This document shows positions 32,598-44,671 of a DNA stretch of 64,000 nt, in pieces. Every line of letters starts with the position of its first letter. Positions within the stretch are counted from its first letter, which is position 1. The notes below the pieces were generated by a model that worked only from the letters and a program-made list of their open reading frames with translations, was not told the origin of the DNA and did not search any database. Location of the stretch: positions 220,123,837-220,187,836 of the forward strand of contig NC_061514.1 in NCBI RefSeq assembly GCF_022539505.1, given 5' to 3'. Both the position numbers and the translations under genes were made by a program. The DNA is from Lolium rigidum (taxonomy: Eukaryota > Streptophyta > Magnoliopsida > Poales > Poaceae).

Positions 32598-32864
32598 TAT
32601 CCCTAGATCACTTTAGTAGAATTTACACCTACGCAAGAGAGCACTAGTGTGAGTTTGTATCCGTCCCCTTTGTATTGTAGAACGAGGAAATGGTTCTTAA
32701 AACCATTGGTGTGTTAGTTTGTAATGTGTGTTGTTTGGAGTGAATGAAAACGTGTTGTTAGTTTTTACCACCTCAGCACTACTCAAGTTTTGAAACTTTG
32801 TAAACTTTACCGAAACGAGCCATATAAAATTCCCTCTTATCTTATGATCTACCTCAATGTTCAG

Positions 32865-34049
32865 ATGGCCCCTCCAACCCGCAACAACAACCAAGATGCA
32901 ATGTTGCAGATTCTACAAATGCTGGTGGCAGATAGAGAAGTCGAAAGAGCTGAGCGACAAGCCAACCTGGTCGTACTGCAGCAGATAGCCCAGAACAACC
33001 AAGGACATGGACCCCATGATCATCCTGGATCTAAGTTGAAGAACTTCCATAACACTAATCCCCCAATGTTTAGCAAGACTGAAGAACCTTTAGATGCAGA
33101 TGACTAGCTCCAATCAATGGAGAACAACCCGGAAGTTGCGGGAGTCGAAGCTGCCGAGAAGGTGTTGTTTGCCATCCACTATCTGTCGGGACCTGCCGTA
33201 GCCTCGGTGGAACAAGTGCCCGTGCAATGAATGGAGGACAAATGATGACTTGGGAGGACTTCAAGCTCAAGTTCAGCGAGATACCATGTGCCACCGGGTC
33301 TGATCAAGAAGATGAGAGATGAGTTCAGAGAGCTCAAACAAGGAAGAATGGCTGTGGTGGAATACCGTGATAGATTCCTTACGCTATCTAGGTACGCCCC
33401 GGATGAGACAAACACCAATGAAAAGAAGAAGGAAATATTCCTGAATGGATTGTATGATGAGATGCAGACAGTGCTAGTGAATATTCCGTTTGCTGACCTG
33501 GAAGCCCTAGAGGATTCTGCCATCCAGATAGAAGGAAAGCTCCACCAGGCCAATGAGAACCGCAAGCGTAGAATGATGAACCAGAGTGGAACCAGAAATA
33601 CCTCAAGGTATCGCCCCAACTCAAGTGGAGGATTTACCTCAAGATTCAACAAGCCCACAGTGCCGCTGTCACTTCCGAACTTCACCAATCACAATAACCA
33701 CCACCACAACAACAACAACCATAATGGTAACAAAAACAACACCAACACTACCCCAAGGATCGGAAGCAATGCTGTCCCCATTGCCCCAAAGGACAAGTCA
33801 ACAGTGACCTGCTATGAATGTGGAGTTACTGGTCATTACTCCAATGAGTGCCCCAAGAAACTAGCAAAGGAAGCACCCAATACCGCTGCACCTTCCCAGC
33901 AACAGCGCCGTGTCTCAACTAGAAGGAACCCGAACAACCGCAACGGTCGTTTCTACCGTATGAATGCATCAGGAGCCCATGAAGCGCCAAATGCGATGCA
34001 GGGTATGTTTTCCTGTTACCCATTTGCCCAATCTCTCTTAGGTTCCTAA
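32865..34049 (+). pseudogene. gag, array copy 2
   Basis: The first part is open from ATG 32865 to the shared TAG (33105-33107), so the two single-base gains of copy 1 are absent. Several CG-creating changes and an extra base between 33190 and 33285 break the conserved GPARAWWN region. From 33288 the frame is open for 253 codons, including the zinc knuckle CYECGVTGHYSNEC, to TAA 34047-34049. Confidence 0.8.
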
Positions 34050-34095
34050 TTTTTCTTAAATCTCGGAACGAGATTTTGTTTAAGAGGGGAAGGTT

Positions 34096-36536
34096 TGCAA
34101 CATCCCAAATTTTCAAAACAATAAAGAAGATCAATTCCCTTAGTTCCAAATTTTGGAGCCAACAAAAACTTGAATTGCATTACTGTATATGCATAGTGTT
34201 CATGCATGTATGTGGTGATCTTTGCCATGATTGTTTGTTTGAAGTGTTGAACATGTTTCTAAACCCTAAACCTTGCCCTTTGGAATAAAAGAGAAACAAA
34301 GCCAAAGAAATATAAAATAAAAGAAAAGTCATATGTGAGCAAATGATAATATTTGCAAATATAGGCCTATGCTATGTATACTTAACTTAAATGGTTTGAA
34401 ACCCTTAAAAAACTTAACCTAGCACTCAAGGAACCCAAAAGAATACAATTTGGTCAAAGAAAAGAAAAACAAATGAAAAGAAAAATAAAAACCAAGTCAC
34501 ATATGATAATGGTCAATTCTGCAAATAATATCAGGATGCCTACTTTGAGCTCCCGTGGTTAATCTTTTCTAAACCAAACTTTCCCATCTCTTTGCCTATC
34601 ATCCAAGAACACATCAATGTGATCATCTTGGAGTTTGCCAACCTTGCTGATTCATTTTCAATTTCTTATAATAAGCATCGAAAGTAGCAACATTGAAACA
34701 AATTTAAGATCATCCCAAATTTGAATTTCACCAAATCAACTCCATTTTTCAAACCAATGTCATCAAGAGGTGCCATACCTTATTAGAATCACACCCATAA
34801 AATATTTTTCCAAAATTCAATTTTTAGTTTCTTGCGGCCATTTCAACAAACACCTTGTGAGCAAAATATGTGAAAAGTACCAACCACTATTTGTGGTACA
34901 TTTCTGACATCACCCTCTCTCCGATCTCACTCATAGTGCTCCTTTAGTACCCCTTTAACTTTTCCCAAGTCAACTTGTCCTCTGACCTGATCATTTGCAC
35001 CATGACATGGCCATGCCAACCCCTCCATGCCACTCACCATGCTCCCCGTGTCACTCTCCCTCTCTGGTTCCTCTCACCTTGTCAAATAGACGTGCCTGAC
35101 TCTGCTGAACCTGCCAGTACTAGCCCTAGTCGAAGAGGAGCACTGCAGCGCCTGGAATGCGACGTGCCCCGTTACGCCATGCCGCGCCAGGACGTGCACG
35201 GGCATGCCAAGTCCAAGTTTTTATTTTGCAATATTTTATTTTGGATACCAAGGCTTACTTGTTGTACTTAATTTGTGTCTAAGTATAGAGTACCACAAGA
35301 GCTTCAAACTTATCTTAGAGAGCTAAAATTTAGTTAGCACCCCTCATGATTAGTTGCTAGTGCTAAAACTAAAATTAACTAATCTAGATGGGAACTTGTG
35401 AATCAAATGAGTTTTAAAACCTTAGGATGATGAGTCATTCTATTGAAAGTTTTGAAGGTGAATATGACCTTTGAATGACAAAGTGAACTTGACAAAAACT
35501 GATGGTTGGGTTCGGATGCGATACCATTCCAATTTTAGAGTACCCCCACAATACCTGATAACTGGTAAGGCTTAGCTGGAAATTTATGTATTTTAGTATG
35601 GGTTCCCTCTGAACAAGCGTCATAAAGGTTATGCTGAGGCTGCCTCCGTTGAAAGTGAAATGACGTGAAAAAGAGATGAATGTCCTACCCAAGCCCTGTG
35701 CAGTTTGTAGGATGGCAGATTGCCATCACTAGGAGGCCCAGCTCATAGGGGAGGTGCCTATACTAGGGTATGTAAGTGAAAGGTTAATGGTTGATGATCC
35801 GCATACTGAGTATGATGATTTAGGGCTATCCCTGACGGATGTAATTAAAATTTGTGGCACAAGAGTAGGACCTCTGCAGAGTGTTAAACTATTCGAATAG
35901 CCGTGTCCGCGGTCATGGATAGTTGGATGGCCATACTGTTCCGTTGTCAGATATTTTTTAAAATGACTGGTGACTTGAAATATGAACTTGACTGATCACA
36001 ACAGAGTTGTGGGAATGACACTAATGTTCCCACTTGAGTTAGTCTAGGAAAATACAGAGTCTTTAACTAATAGGTGTTGATGAAATAATACTGGCTTTGT
36101 GCAAATAAACCTAGAAGCTTAGAACCCTTATTAGAGCTACTAGTACTTCTATTAGTATAGTTTGCGAGTACTTTAAAAGTACTCATGTCTTTGTCCCTGG
36201 CTAGTCAAATGGCCAGACTATGAAGAGGAGAACTAGTACCAGGAAGGTGGACAGCAGGATGTCTACGATAACTAGGACTACCTCCCAACGTCAAGCGTTG
36301 CCTGTGGAACAGATGGACCGCTACTACGTTTCTTCCGCTATGTGTTTTGTAATTGATACTTAGATCAACTGTTGTTTTAAGACTTGGATCATGAGATCCT
36401 TTGTTGTAAGACTATTATGGTTTGTAATGAATGATGTTCTGTGATATTAACTTATTACGTCTCGCAAAAACAATCTTCCTGGGATTGCGATGTACGGCAT
36501 AATAGGCATCTGGAATTAAAAATCCGGGTGTTGACA
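34096..36536 (+). repeat. LTR B (2441 bp) with 1.9-kb internal deletion
   Basis: Same ends as LTR A. Sequence equivalent to LTR A 28653-30545 is absent; the breakpoints share CC (…GCATGCC joined to AAGTCC, near 35208). The TATA box and the whole GC island are inside the lost part, so this LTR is probably without promoter. Confidence 0.9.
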
Positions 36537-36539
36537 AGT

Positions 36540-36552
36540 TGGTATCGTAGCC
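36540..36552 (+). other. Primer-binding site 3, damaged
   Basis: TGGTATCGTAGCC differs from the site at 31856 by CAGA to CGTA. Confidence 0.75.
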
Positions 36553-36765
36553 ATTGTTTGACCTCAGGAGGCCCTAGTTAGAATGGACGTCTGAAAAACT
36601 TAGTTTCAAAACAAAGGAAGTGAATATTTATGAAAACTTATTCTCACTCTTATCCTTGAGATCTTTTCAAAATGAGAAATCCATGCTCTACTTTTCCTTG
36701 TAATTCTACATAAAATTTTGCACACTTGATCACTTCATTAACTTACTCATCCTAATTGCTCACAG

Positions 36766-37281
36766 ATGGAGTACCACTATGAGTTCTATCAGCTTGGTCA
36801 GGGAGGAGACCTTATGTTCGAGAAGGATTTGGAGCGGATAGTTGAATATCTAGGACGCCCGTATCCCGAGTTCTTTGGAGTGCCACTCAATAATCAGTCG
36901 ATAAGACAACCTCAGTGGAAAGTTACTGCAGATCTGAGAGGAAAGCTGGGAGCCCCAATTTGGGAAACCATATGGTTTTGAGGTTTTCTGTGAGGGGGGA
37001 CAATTGGAAGGAGGGAATAGCCAAAGCCATGCAAGAAGGACTTGCATGTCTGTGTGGACAGAATGTGAACAAGATCAAGGACACTCGCTTCTTTTAATAC
37101 CCAAGACATGCTCCCATGGGAAGGCCAATAAGCATGCCACCACACCCAGAGCTGAACCACTATGTTACATACCTGGACTTCATGTTGTACAAGACGCGCA
37201 AGGAGTTGGACAACGCCCGAGCCTTTCGCCAAGCACATTAACTATGAAGACGAAGAACCCACCATTCCGGATGAAGAGTAG
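36766..37281 (+). pseudogene. Upstream ORF, array copy 3
   Basis: Same architecture and lesions as copies 1 and 2, plus a TAA in place of a Tyr codon in the FFYYPRH segment near 37097. The frame 36915-37097 is the second segment. Confidence 0.6.
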
Positions 37282-37548
37282 TATCCCTAGATCACTTTAG
37301 TAGAATTTACACCTACGCAAGAGAGCACTAGTGTGAGTTTGTATCCATCCCCTTTGTATCGTAGAACGAGGAAATGGTTCTTAAAACCATTGGTGTGTTA
37401 GTTTGTAATGTGTGTTGTTTGGAGTGAATGAAAACGTGTTGTTGGTTTTTACCACCTCAGCACTACTCAAGTTTTGAAAATTTGTATACTTTACCCAAAC
37501 AAGCCATAGAAAATTCCCTCTTATCTTATGATCTACCTCAATGTTCAG

Positions 37549-38653
37549 ATGGCCCCTCCAACCCGCTGCAACAACCAAGATGCAATGCTGCAGATTCTAC
37601 AAATGCTGGTGGCAGATAGAGAAGTCGAAAGAGCTGAGCGACAAGCCAACCTGGTCGTACTGCAGCAGATAGCCCAGAACAACCAAGGACATGGACCCCA
37701 TGATCATCCTGGGATCTAAGTTGAAGAACTTCCAGAACACTAATCCCCCAATGTTTAGCAAGACCGAAGAACCTTTAGATGCAGATGACTAGCTCCAATC
37801 AATGGAGAACAACCCGGAAGTTGCAGGAGTCGAAGCTGCTGAGAAGGTGTTGTTTGCCATCCACTATCTGTCAGGACCTGCCAGAGCCTGGTGGAACAGT
37901 GCCCGTGCAATGAATGGAGGACAAATGATGACTTGGGAGGACTTCAAGCTCAAGTTCAGCAGATACCATGTGCCACCGGGTCTGATCAAGAAGATGAGAG
38001 ATGAGTTCAGAGAGCTCAAACAAGGAAGAATGGCTGTGGTGGAATACCGTGATAGATTCCTTACACTATCTAGGTACGCCCCGGATGAGACAAACACCAA
38101 TGAAAAGAAGAAGGAAAGATTCCTAAATGGATTGTATGATGAGATGCAGACAGTGCTAGTGAATATTCCGTTTGCTGACCTGGAAGCCCTAGAGGATTCT
38201 GCCATCCAGATAAAAGGAAAGCTCCACCAGCCCAATGAGAACCGCAAGCTCCAACAGTGCCGCTGTCACATCCAAACTTCACCAATCACAATAACCACAA
38301 CAACAACAACAACAACAACAACCATAATGGTAACAAAAAACAACACCAACACTGCCCCAAGGACTGGAAGCAATGTTGTCCCCATTGCACCAAAGGACAA
38401 GTCAACAGTGACCTGCTATTAATGTGGAGTTACTGGTCATTACTCCAATGAGTGCCCCAAGAAACTAGCAAAGGAAGCACCCAATACCGCTGCACCTGCC
38501 CAGCAACAGCGCCGTGTCTCAACTAGAAGGAACCCGAACAATCGCAACGGTCGTTTCTACCGTATGAATGCAACAGGAGCCCATGAAGCGCCAAATGCCA
38601 TGCAGGGTATGTTTTCCTCTTACCCATTTGCCCAATCTCTCTTAGGTTCCTAA
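37549..38653 (+). pseudogene. gag, array copy 3
   Basis: ATG 37549. Apart from an extra base near 37710, the shared TAG is at 37790-37792. The core is open from 37802 (GPARAWWNSARAMNGG onward). About 83 bp are missing after 38248, removing the Arg-rich and Gly/Ser linker, and the knuckle is broken because the codon after CY is TAA (near 38420). Asn-repeat expansion (AAC) at 38296-38320 as in copy 4. Confidence 0.75.
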
Positions 38654-38661
38654 TTTTTCTT

Positions 38662-38697
38662 AAATCTCGGGACGAGATTTTGTTTAAGAGGGGAAGG
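38662..38697 (+). other. Pre-tract hairpin and polypurine tract, copy 3
   Basis: AAATCTCG-GGA-CGAGATTT (38662-38680) and AAGAGGGGAAGG, followed by LTR C at 38700. This copy has the consensus core CTCGGGACGAG. Confidence 0.8.
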
Positions 38698-38699
38698 TT

Positions 38700-41600
38700 T
38701 GTAACATCCCAAATTTTCAAAACAATAAAGAAGATCAATTCCCTTAGTTCCAAATTTTGGAGCCAACAAAAACTTGAATTGCATTAATGTATGTGCATAG
38801 TGTTCATGCATGTATGTGGTGATCTTTGCCATGATTGTTTGTTTGAAGTGTTGAACATGTTTCTAAACCCTAAACCTTGCCCTTTGGAATAAAAGAGAAA
38901 CAAAGCCAAAGAAATATAAAATAAAAGAAAAGTCATATGTGAGCAAATGATAATATTTGCAAATATAGGCCTATGCCATGTATACTTAACTTAAATGGTT
39001 TGAAACCCTTAAAAAACTTAACCTAGCACTCAAGGAACCCAAAATAATACAATTTGGTCAAAGAAAAGAAAAACAAATGAAAATAAAAATGAAAACCAAG
39101 TCACATATGATAATGGTCAATTCTGCAAATAATATCAGGATGCCTACTTTGAGCTCCTGTGGTTAATCTTTTCTAAACTAAACTTTCCCATCTCTTTGCC
39201 CATCATCGAAGAACACATCAAGGTGATCATCTTGGAGTTTGCCAACCTTGCTGAGTCATTTTCAATTTCTTATAATAAGCATCCAAAGTAGCAACATTGA
39301 AAAAAATTTAAGATCATCCCAAATTTGAATATCACCAAATCAACTCCATTTTTCAAACCAATGTCATCAAGAGGTGCCAAACCTTATTAGAATCACACCC
39401 ATAAAATATTTTTCCAAAATTCAAATTTTAGTTTCTTGCGGCCATTTCAACTATGTGAAAAGTACCAACCACTATTTGTGGTACATTTCTGACCTCACCC
39501 CTCTCTCCAATCTCACTCATAGTGCTCCTTTAGTACCCCTTTAACTTTTCCCAAGTCAACTTGTCCTCTGACCTGATCATTTGCACCATGACATCGCCAT
39601 GCCAACCCCTCCATGCCACTCACCATGCTCCCCGTGTCACTCTTCCTCTCTGGTTCCTCTCAACTTGTCAAATAGACGTGCCTGACTCTGCTGAACCTGC
39701 CAGTACTCGCCCTAGTCGAAGACGAGCGCTGCAGCGCCTAGAATGCGACGTGCCCCGTTACGCCATGCCGCGCCAGGACGTGCACGGGCACGCCAGAGCG
39801 CGGCCTCGCCCCGTCGTCTCCGACCTCCCCCCGACCTCAGCCTCTGCCCGTAGCTCCACCTCAGCTCCAGCAACCTCCAGGACATGGCCATTTGGTCCGT
39901 AGCTTCCTGTAGTTATCGTCAGCGTCGACGTCCTCCACCACGGTACCACACGGACATCGACGTCGCCCGAGCCATCCAGTGCACCTCCGAATGCGCCATG
40001 ACGCTCACAAGGACCGCCAGACGACACAGCACCGTCCTCGCTCCTCGCCCACGTCCCTCCGCCACTGTAGCATCATCGACACCGACGACCTGCCGGTGAC
40101 CTCCGCCCCTCTAGCTCGCTATAAAAGGAGCACTCCCCAGCCTCCATTCTTCACACCACCTTGCTCCCCTCCTTCCTCTCGCTCTCCTCGACCACTTCCT
40201 CGTCCACATTGTCGCCGGAGCCGCCCCAATTTCACCGGAGCTCGCCGCGGCAGTAGCCAGAAGGAGGCGACGATTCCGACCACCTCCGCCGCTCCCTTGA
40301 CCCTCACTGGACTCGTCGTCGTCTTCCACACCAGTTGCCCACCTCGCCAACCCTCGCCGGAGCCCGGTAAGACCTCAGCCAACCCACCTCGCTGCAAGTA
40401 GGGTTTGCGCCCGTCGACGACGATGACGAGCCTCGGCCATCGATCTCGTTTCTAATCCTACGTCCCCCTTTCAAACATACTGCTTCGGCGTTTAAGAGCC
40501 ACTGACGGGTGGGGCATGTTGTCAGTCCGCCCGCGTGCGCGAGACGCACTGCTGGGCCGGCCCATTCGCGCTGCCTCTGGCCCATTTCCATTTACCGCCT
40601 AAGCCCATTCGTTTGAATTCAATTTAAATCTGTTAAACAAATTTTGAATACTGGTGCTTTGTTCAATATTGAATAAAAACAAATCTACCAAGCCAATTGA
40701 GTTGATTCAAATTTTGTGTGATAGTAGATGAAATTCTCTATGCAACCCCACTGGTCTCAAACCTTAATTCATTACAGAGCAATTACAATAAAAATAACAA
40801 GGAAATACCTTTTCAAAATTCAAACATTTATTAAAAATCAACCATAACGAATTTTTATGTGATTCCTCCTCTCATAATTCACATTTCAAATACTCTAATG
40901 GAATATGTAAAAATATGCCATGGTTATGTCATATGATCATGGGCTAGATTCAAATAATGGCTATGTGGCTATTTCTAGTGCATTTAAATTATTTCAAAAA
41001 TGGTATTTAGAACCTATGAGATGTAGCATCTCAATTAAATCACTTTAACAAGTAATTACATGTGAGGTGATGACCTTAGTCTACATGACATCATATTTTA
41101 TTACTTGAGAATATTAAATCTTTTCCAAAGTAGTATTTAAATTGTATGAGATGTAGTATCTCATTTAAATCATTTTCCCAAATGGATAAATATGAAGTGG
41201 TGACTTTGGTCAACATGATCCCATACTTTATTATTTTTGGAAATTAAATATTAGTAATGTTCAATGAGAGGAAATCACTTTCAAATGAAATAAATGGAAA
41301 CCCTAGTAGGTATTAAATCTTAGTATTTGTTTTTCAATGAGAGGAAATTATTTTTATTAAAAGAAAAAAAGCCAACCACAATGTTAAAAATGGTGTGATG
41401 CTAGATCCTCTTGTGTGAACCATTTGAGTGTTAAGTCTAGTACTTAAGTATTGTTTGGTGATTGTATACCTCGGATCCGTTTATAGACGCTAGTACCAAA
41501 GGATACGAGGAGGAGGAGGTCTTCTACGAAGAAGAGGAGGAACACTTTGATCATTGTACCAACCAAGGCAAGCTATTACCAATACAAGATATTAACATGA

Positions 41601-42464
41601 GCAAGCTATACTAATGCCATCTACTAGTGCAAGATACCATGGCACTATGATTCTTGTTTAAAAGCTTTATTCTTCCAAGTCCAAGTTTTTATTTTGCAAG
41701 CTTTAATTTTGGATACCAAGGCTTACTTGTTGTACTTAATTTGTGTCTAAGTATAGAGTACCACAAGAGCTTCAAACTTATCTTAGAGAGCTAAAATTTA
41801 GTTAGCACCCCTCATGATTAGTTGCTAGTGCTAAAACTAAAATTAACTAATCTAGATGGGAACTTGTGAATCAAATGAGTTTTAAAACCTTAGGATGATG
41901 AGTCATTCTATTGAAAGTTTTGAAGGTGAATATGACCTTTGAATGACAAAGTGAACTTGACAAAAACTGATGGTTGGGTTCGGATGCGATACCATTCCAA
42001 TTTTAGAGTACCCCCACAATACCTGATAACTGGTAAGGCTTAGCTGGAAATTTATGTATTTTAGTATGGGTTCCCTCTGAACAAGCGTCATAAAGGTTAT
42101 GCTGAGGCTGCCTCCGTTGAAAGTGAAATGACGTGAAAAAGAGATGAATGTCCTACCCAAGCCCTGTGCAGTTCCTAGGATGGCGGATTGCCATCACTGG
42201 GAGGCCCAGATCATAGGGGAGGTGCCTATACTAGGGTATGTAAGTGAAAGGTTAATGGTTGATGATCCGCATACTGAGTATGATGATTCAGGGCTATCCC
42301 TGACGGATGTAATCAAAAGTTATGGCACAAGAGTACGACCTCTGTAGAGTGTTAAACTATTCGAATAGCCGCGCCCGCGGTCATGGACAGTTGGATGGCC
42401 ATACTGTTCCGTTGTTAGATGTTTTCTAAAATGAATGGTGACTTGAAAGGTGAACTTGACTGAT
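38700..42464 (+). repeat. LTR C, left part (continues at 57159)
   Basis: It begins TGTAACATCCC, the canonical form. It carries the TATA box (40119-40128) and GC island. With 57159-57702 the interrupted LTR totals about 4309 bp, matching LTR A. The CTGAT duplication (42460-42464 and 57154-57158) flanks the insertion. Confidence 0.9.
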
Positions 42465-43075
42465 TGATGTCTACGCACGCTTCTATTCCTGTAGATAGTG
42501 TTGGGCCTCCAAGAGCAGAGGTTTGTAGAACAGCAGCAAGTTTCCCTTAAGTGAATCACCCAAGGTTTATCGAACTCAGGGAGGTAGAGGTCAAAGATAT
42601 CCCTCTCAATAAACCCTGCAATTAAGATACAAGAAGTCTCTTGTGTCCCCAACACACCTAATACACTTGTTAGATGTATAGGTGCACTAGTTCGGCGAAG
42701 AGATAGTGAAATACAAGTGATATGGATGATGGTAAGTAGTAATTGCAATCTGAAATAAAGATGGCAACAAGCAAACATGTAACATAACTTGTTGGAAACG
42801 GTGTTTCAATGCTTAGAAACAAGGCCTAGGGATCATACTTTCACTAGTGGACACTCTCAACAATGATCACATAACTGAATAAATAAATGCTAATCGCAAA
42901 CACTCTCTTGTTGGATAACAAACACCATTCATTGTGTAGGGCTACAAGAGCACCCTCAAGCCGGAGTAAACAAGCTCCACAACTTTATAAAGGAATCACA
43001 CACGATACGCACACTGTCACCATCACACCGTGGAGAGTGAATCCAGAGTTCATTTTAAAGTAACCTCTAGAGTGC
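42465..43075 (-). repeat. Element B 3' LTR, left part
   Basis: It begins TGATGTCTACGCACGCTTC, the same U5 end as 55832. It ends with AGTGC, which is repeated at 49736-49740. Together with 49741-50447 the LTR is 1318 bp against 1322 bp for its partner. Confidence 0.9.
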
Positions 43076-44671
43076 TGATACGCGTACAGCACGCGTCCGT
43101 TGGGAACCCCAAGAGGAAGGTGTGATGCGTACAGCGGCAAGTTTTCCCTCAGAAAGAAACCAACGTTTATCGAACCAGGAGGATCCAAGAAGCACGTTGA
43201 AGGTTGATGGCGGCGGGATGTAGTGCGGCGCAACACCAGGGATTCCGGCGCCAACGTGGAACCTGCACAACACAACCAAAGTACTTTGCCCCAACGAAAC
43301 GAGTAAGGTTGTCAATCTCACCGGCTTGCTCGTAACAAAGGATTAGATGTATAGTGTGGATGATGATTGTTTGCAGAAAACAAGTAGAACAAGTATTGCA
43401 AGTAGATTGTATTCAATGTAAAAGAATGGACCGGGGTCCACAGTTCACTAGAGGTGTCTCTCCCATAAGATAAATAGCATGTTGGGTGAACAAATTACAA
43501 TCGAGGCAATTGACAAATAAAGAGAGCATGACAATGCACATACATGATATGATGAATATTGTGAGATTTAATTGGGCATTACGACAAAGTACATAGACCG
43601 CTATCCAGCATGCATCTATGCCTAAAAAGTCCACCTTCAGGTTATCATCCGAACCCCTTCCAGTATTAAGTCTGTAAAACAACGGACAATTGCATTAAGT
43701 ATGGTGCGTAATGTAATCAATAACTACATCCTCGGACATAGAATCAATGTTTTATCCCTAGTGGCAACAGCACATCCACAACCTTAGAACTTTCTGTCAC
43801 TGTCCCAGATTTAATGGAGGCATGAACCCACTATCGAGCATAAATACTCCCTCTTGGGGTTAAGAGCAAAAACTTGGCCAGAGCCTCTACTAATAACGGA
43901 GAGCATGCAAGATCATAAACAACACATAGGTAATAGATTGATAATCAACATAACATAGTATTCTCTATCCATCGGATCCCGACAAACACAACATATAGAA
44001 TTACGGATAGATGATCTTGATCATGTTAGGCAGCTCACAAGATCCGACAATGAAGCACATGAGGAGAAGACAACCATCTAGCTACTGCTATGGACCCATA
44101 GTCCAGGGGTGAACTACTCACTCATCACTCCGGAGGCGACCATGGCGGTGAAGAGTCCTCCGGGAGATGATTCCCCTCTCCGGTAGGGTGCCGGAGGTGA
44201 TCTCCAGAATCCCCGAGATGGGATTGGCGGCGGCGGCGTCTCAGTAAGGTTTTCCGTATCGTGGCTCTCGGTACTGGGGGTTTCGCGACGAAGACCTTAA
44301 GTAGGCGGAAGGGCAACGCGGGGGGCCACACGAGGGCCCCACACGCCAGGGCCGCGCGGCCAGGGCCCAGGCCGCGCCGCCCTGTTGTGTCGGCGCCTCA
44401 TGGCCCCACTTCCTTTCCCCCTCGGTCTTCTGGAAGCTTCGTGCAAAAATAGGACCCTGGGCGTTGATTTCGTCCAATTCCGAGAATATTTCCTTTGTAG
44501 GATTTCTGAAACCAAAAACAGCAGAAAACAGCAACTGGCTCTTCGGCATCTCGTTAATAGGTTAGTGCCGGAAATGCATAAATACGACATATAATGTGTA
44601 TAAAACATGTAGATATCATCAATAATGTGGCATGGAACATAAGAAATTATCGATACGTCGGAGACGTATCA
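43076..44671 (-). repeat. 3' LTR of element C (1596 bp)
   Basis: It begins TGATACGCGTACAGCACGCG and ends GATACGTC-GGA-GACGTATCA. The outer 600 bp resemble the LTRs of the other Athila-like elements; the inner 1 kb is unrelated to them. Confidence 0.92.

Noticed and set aside
42144..42347. Plus-strand 67-codon frame near the insertion of element B
   Set aside because: The same region in LTRs A and B has stops; it is LTR sequence with chance openness.
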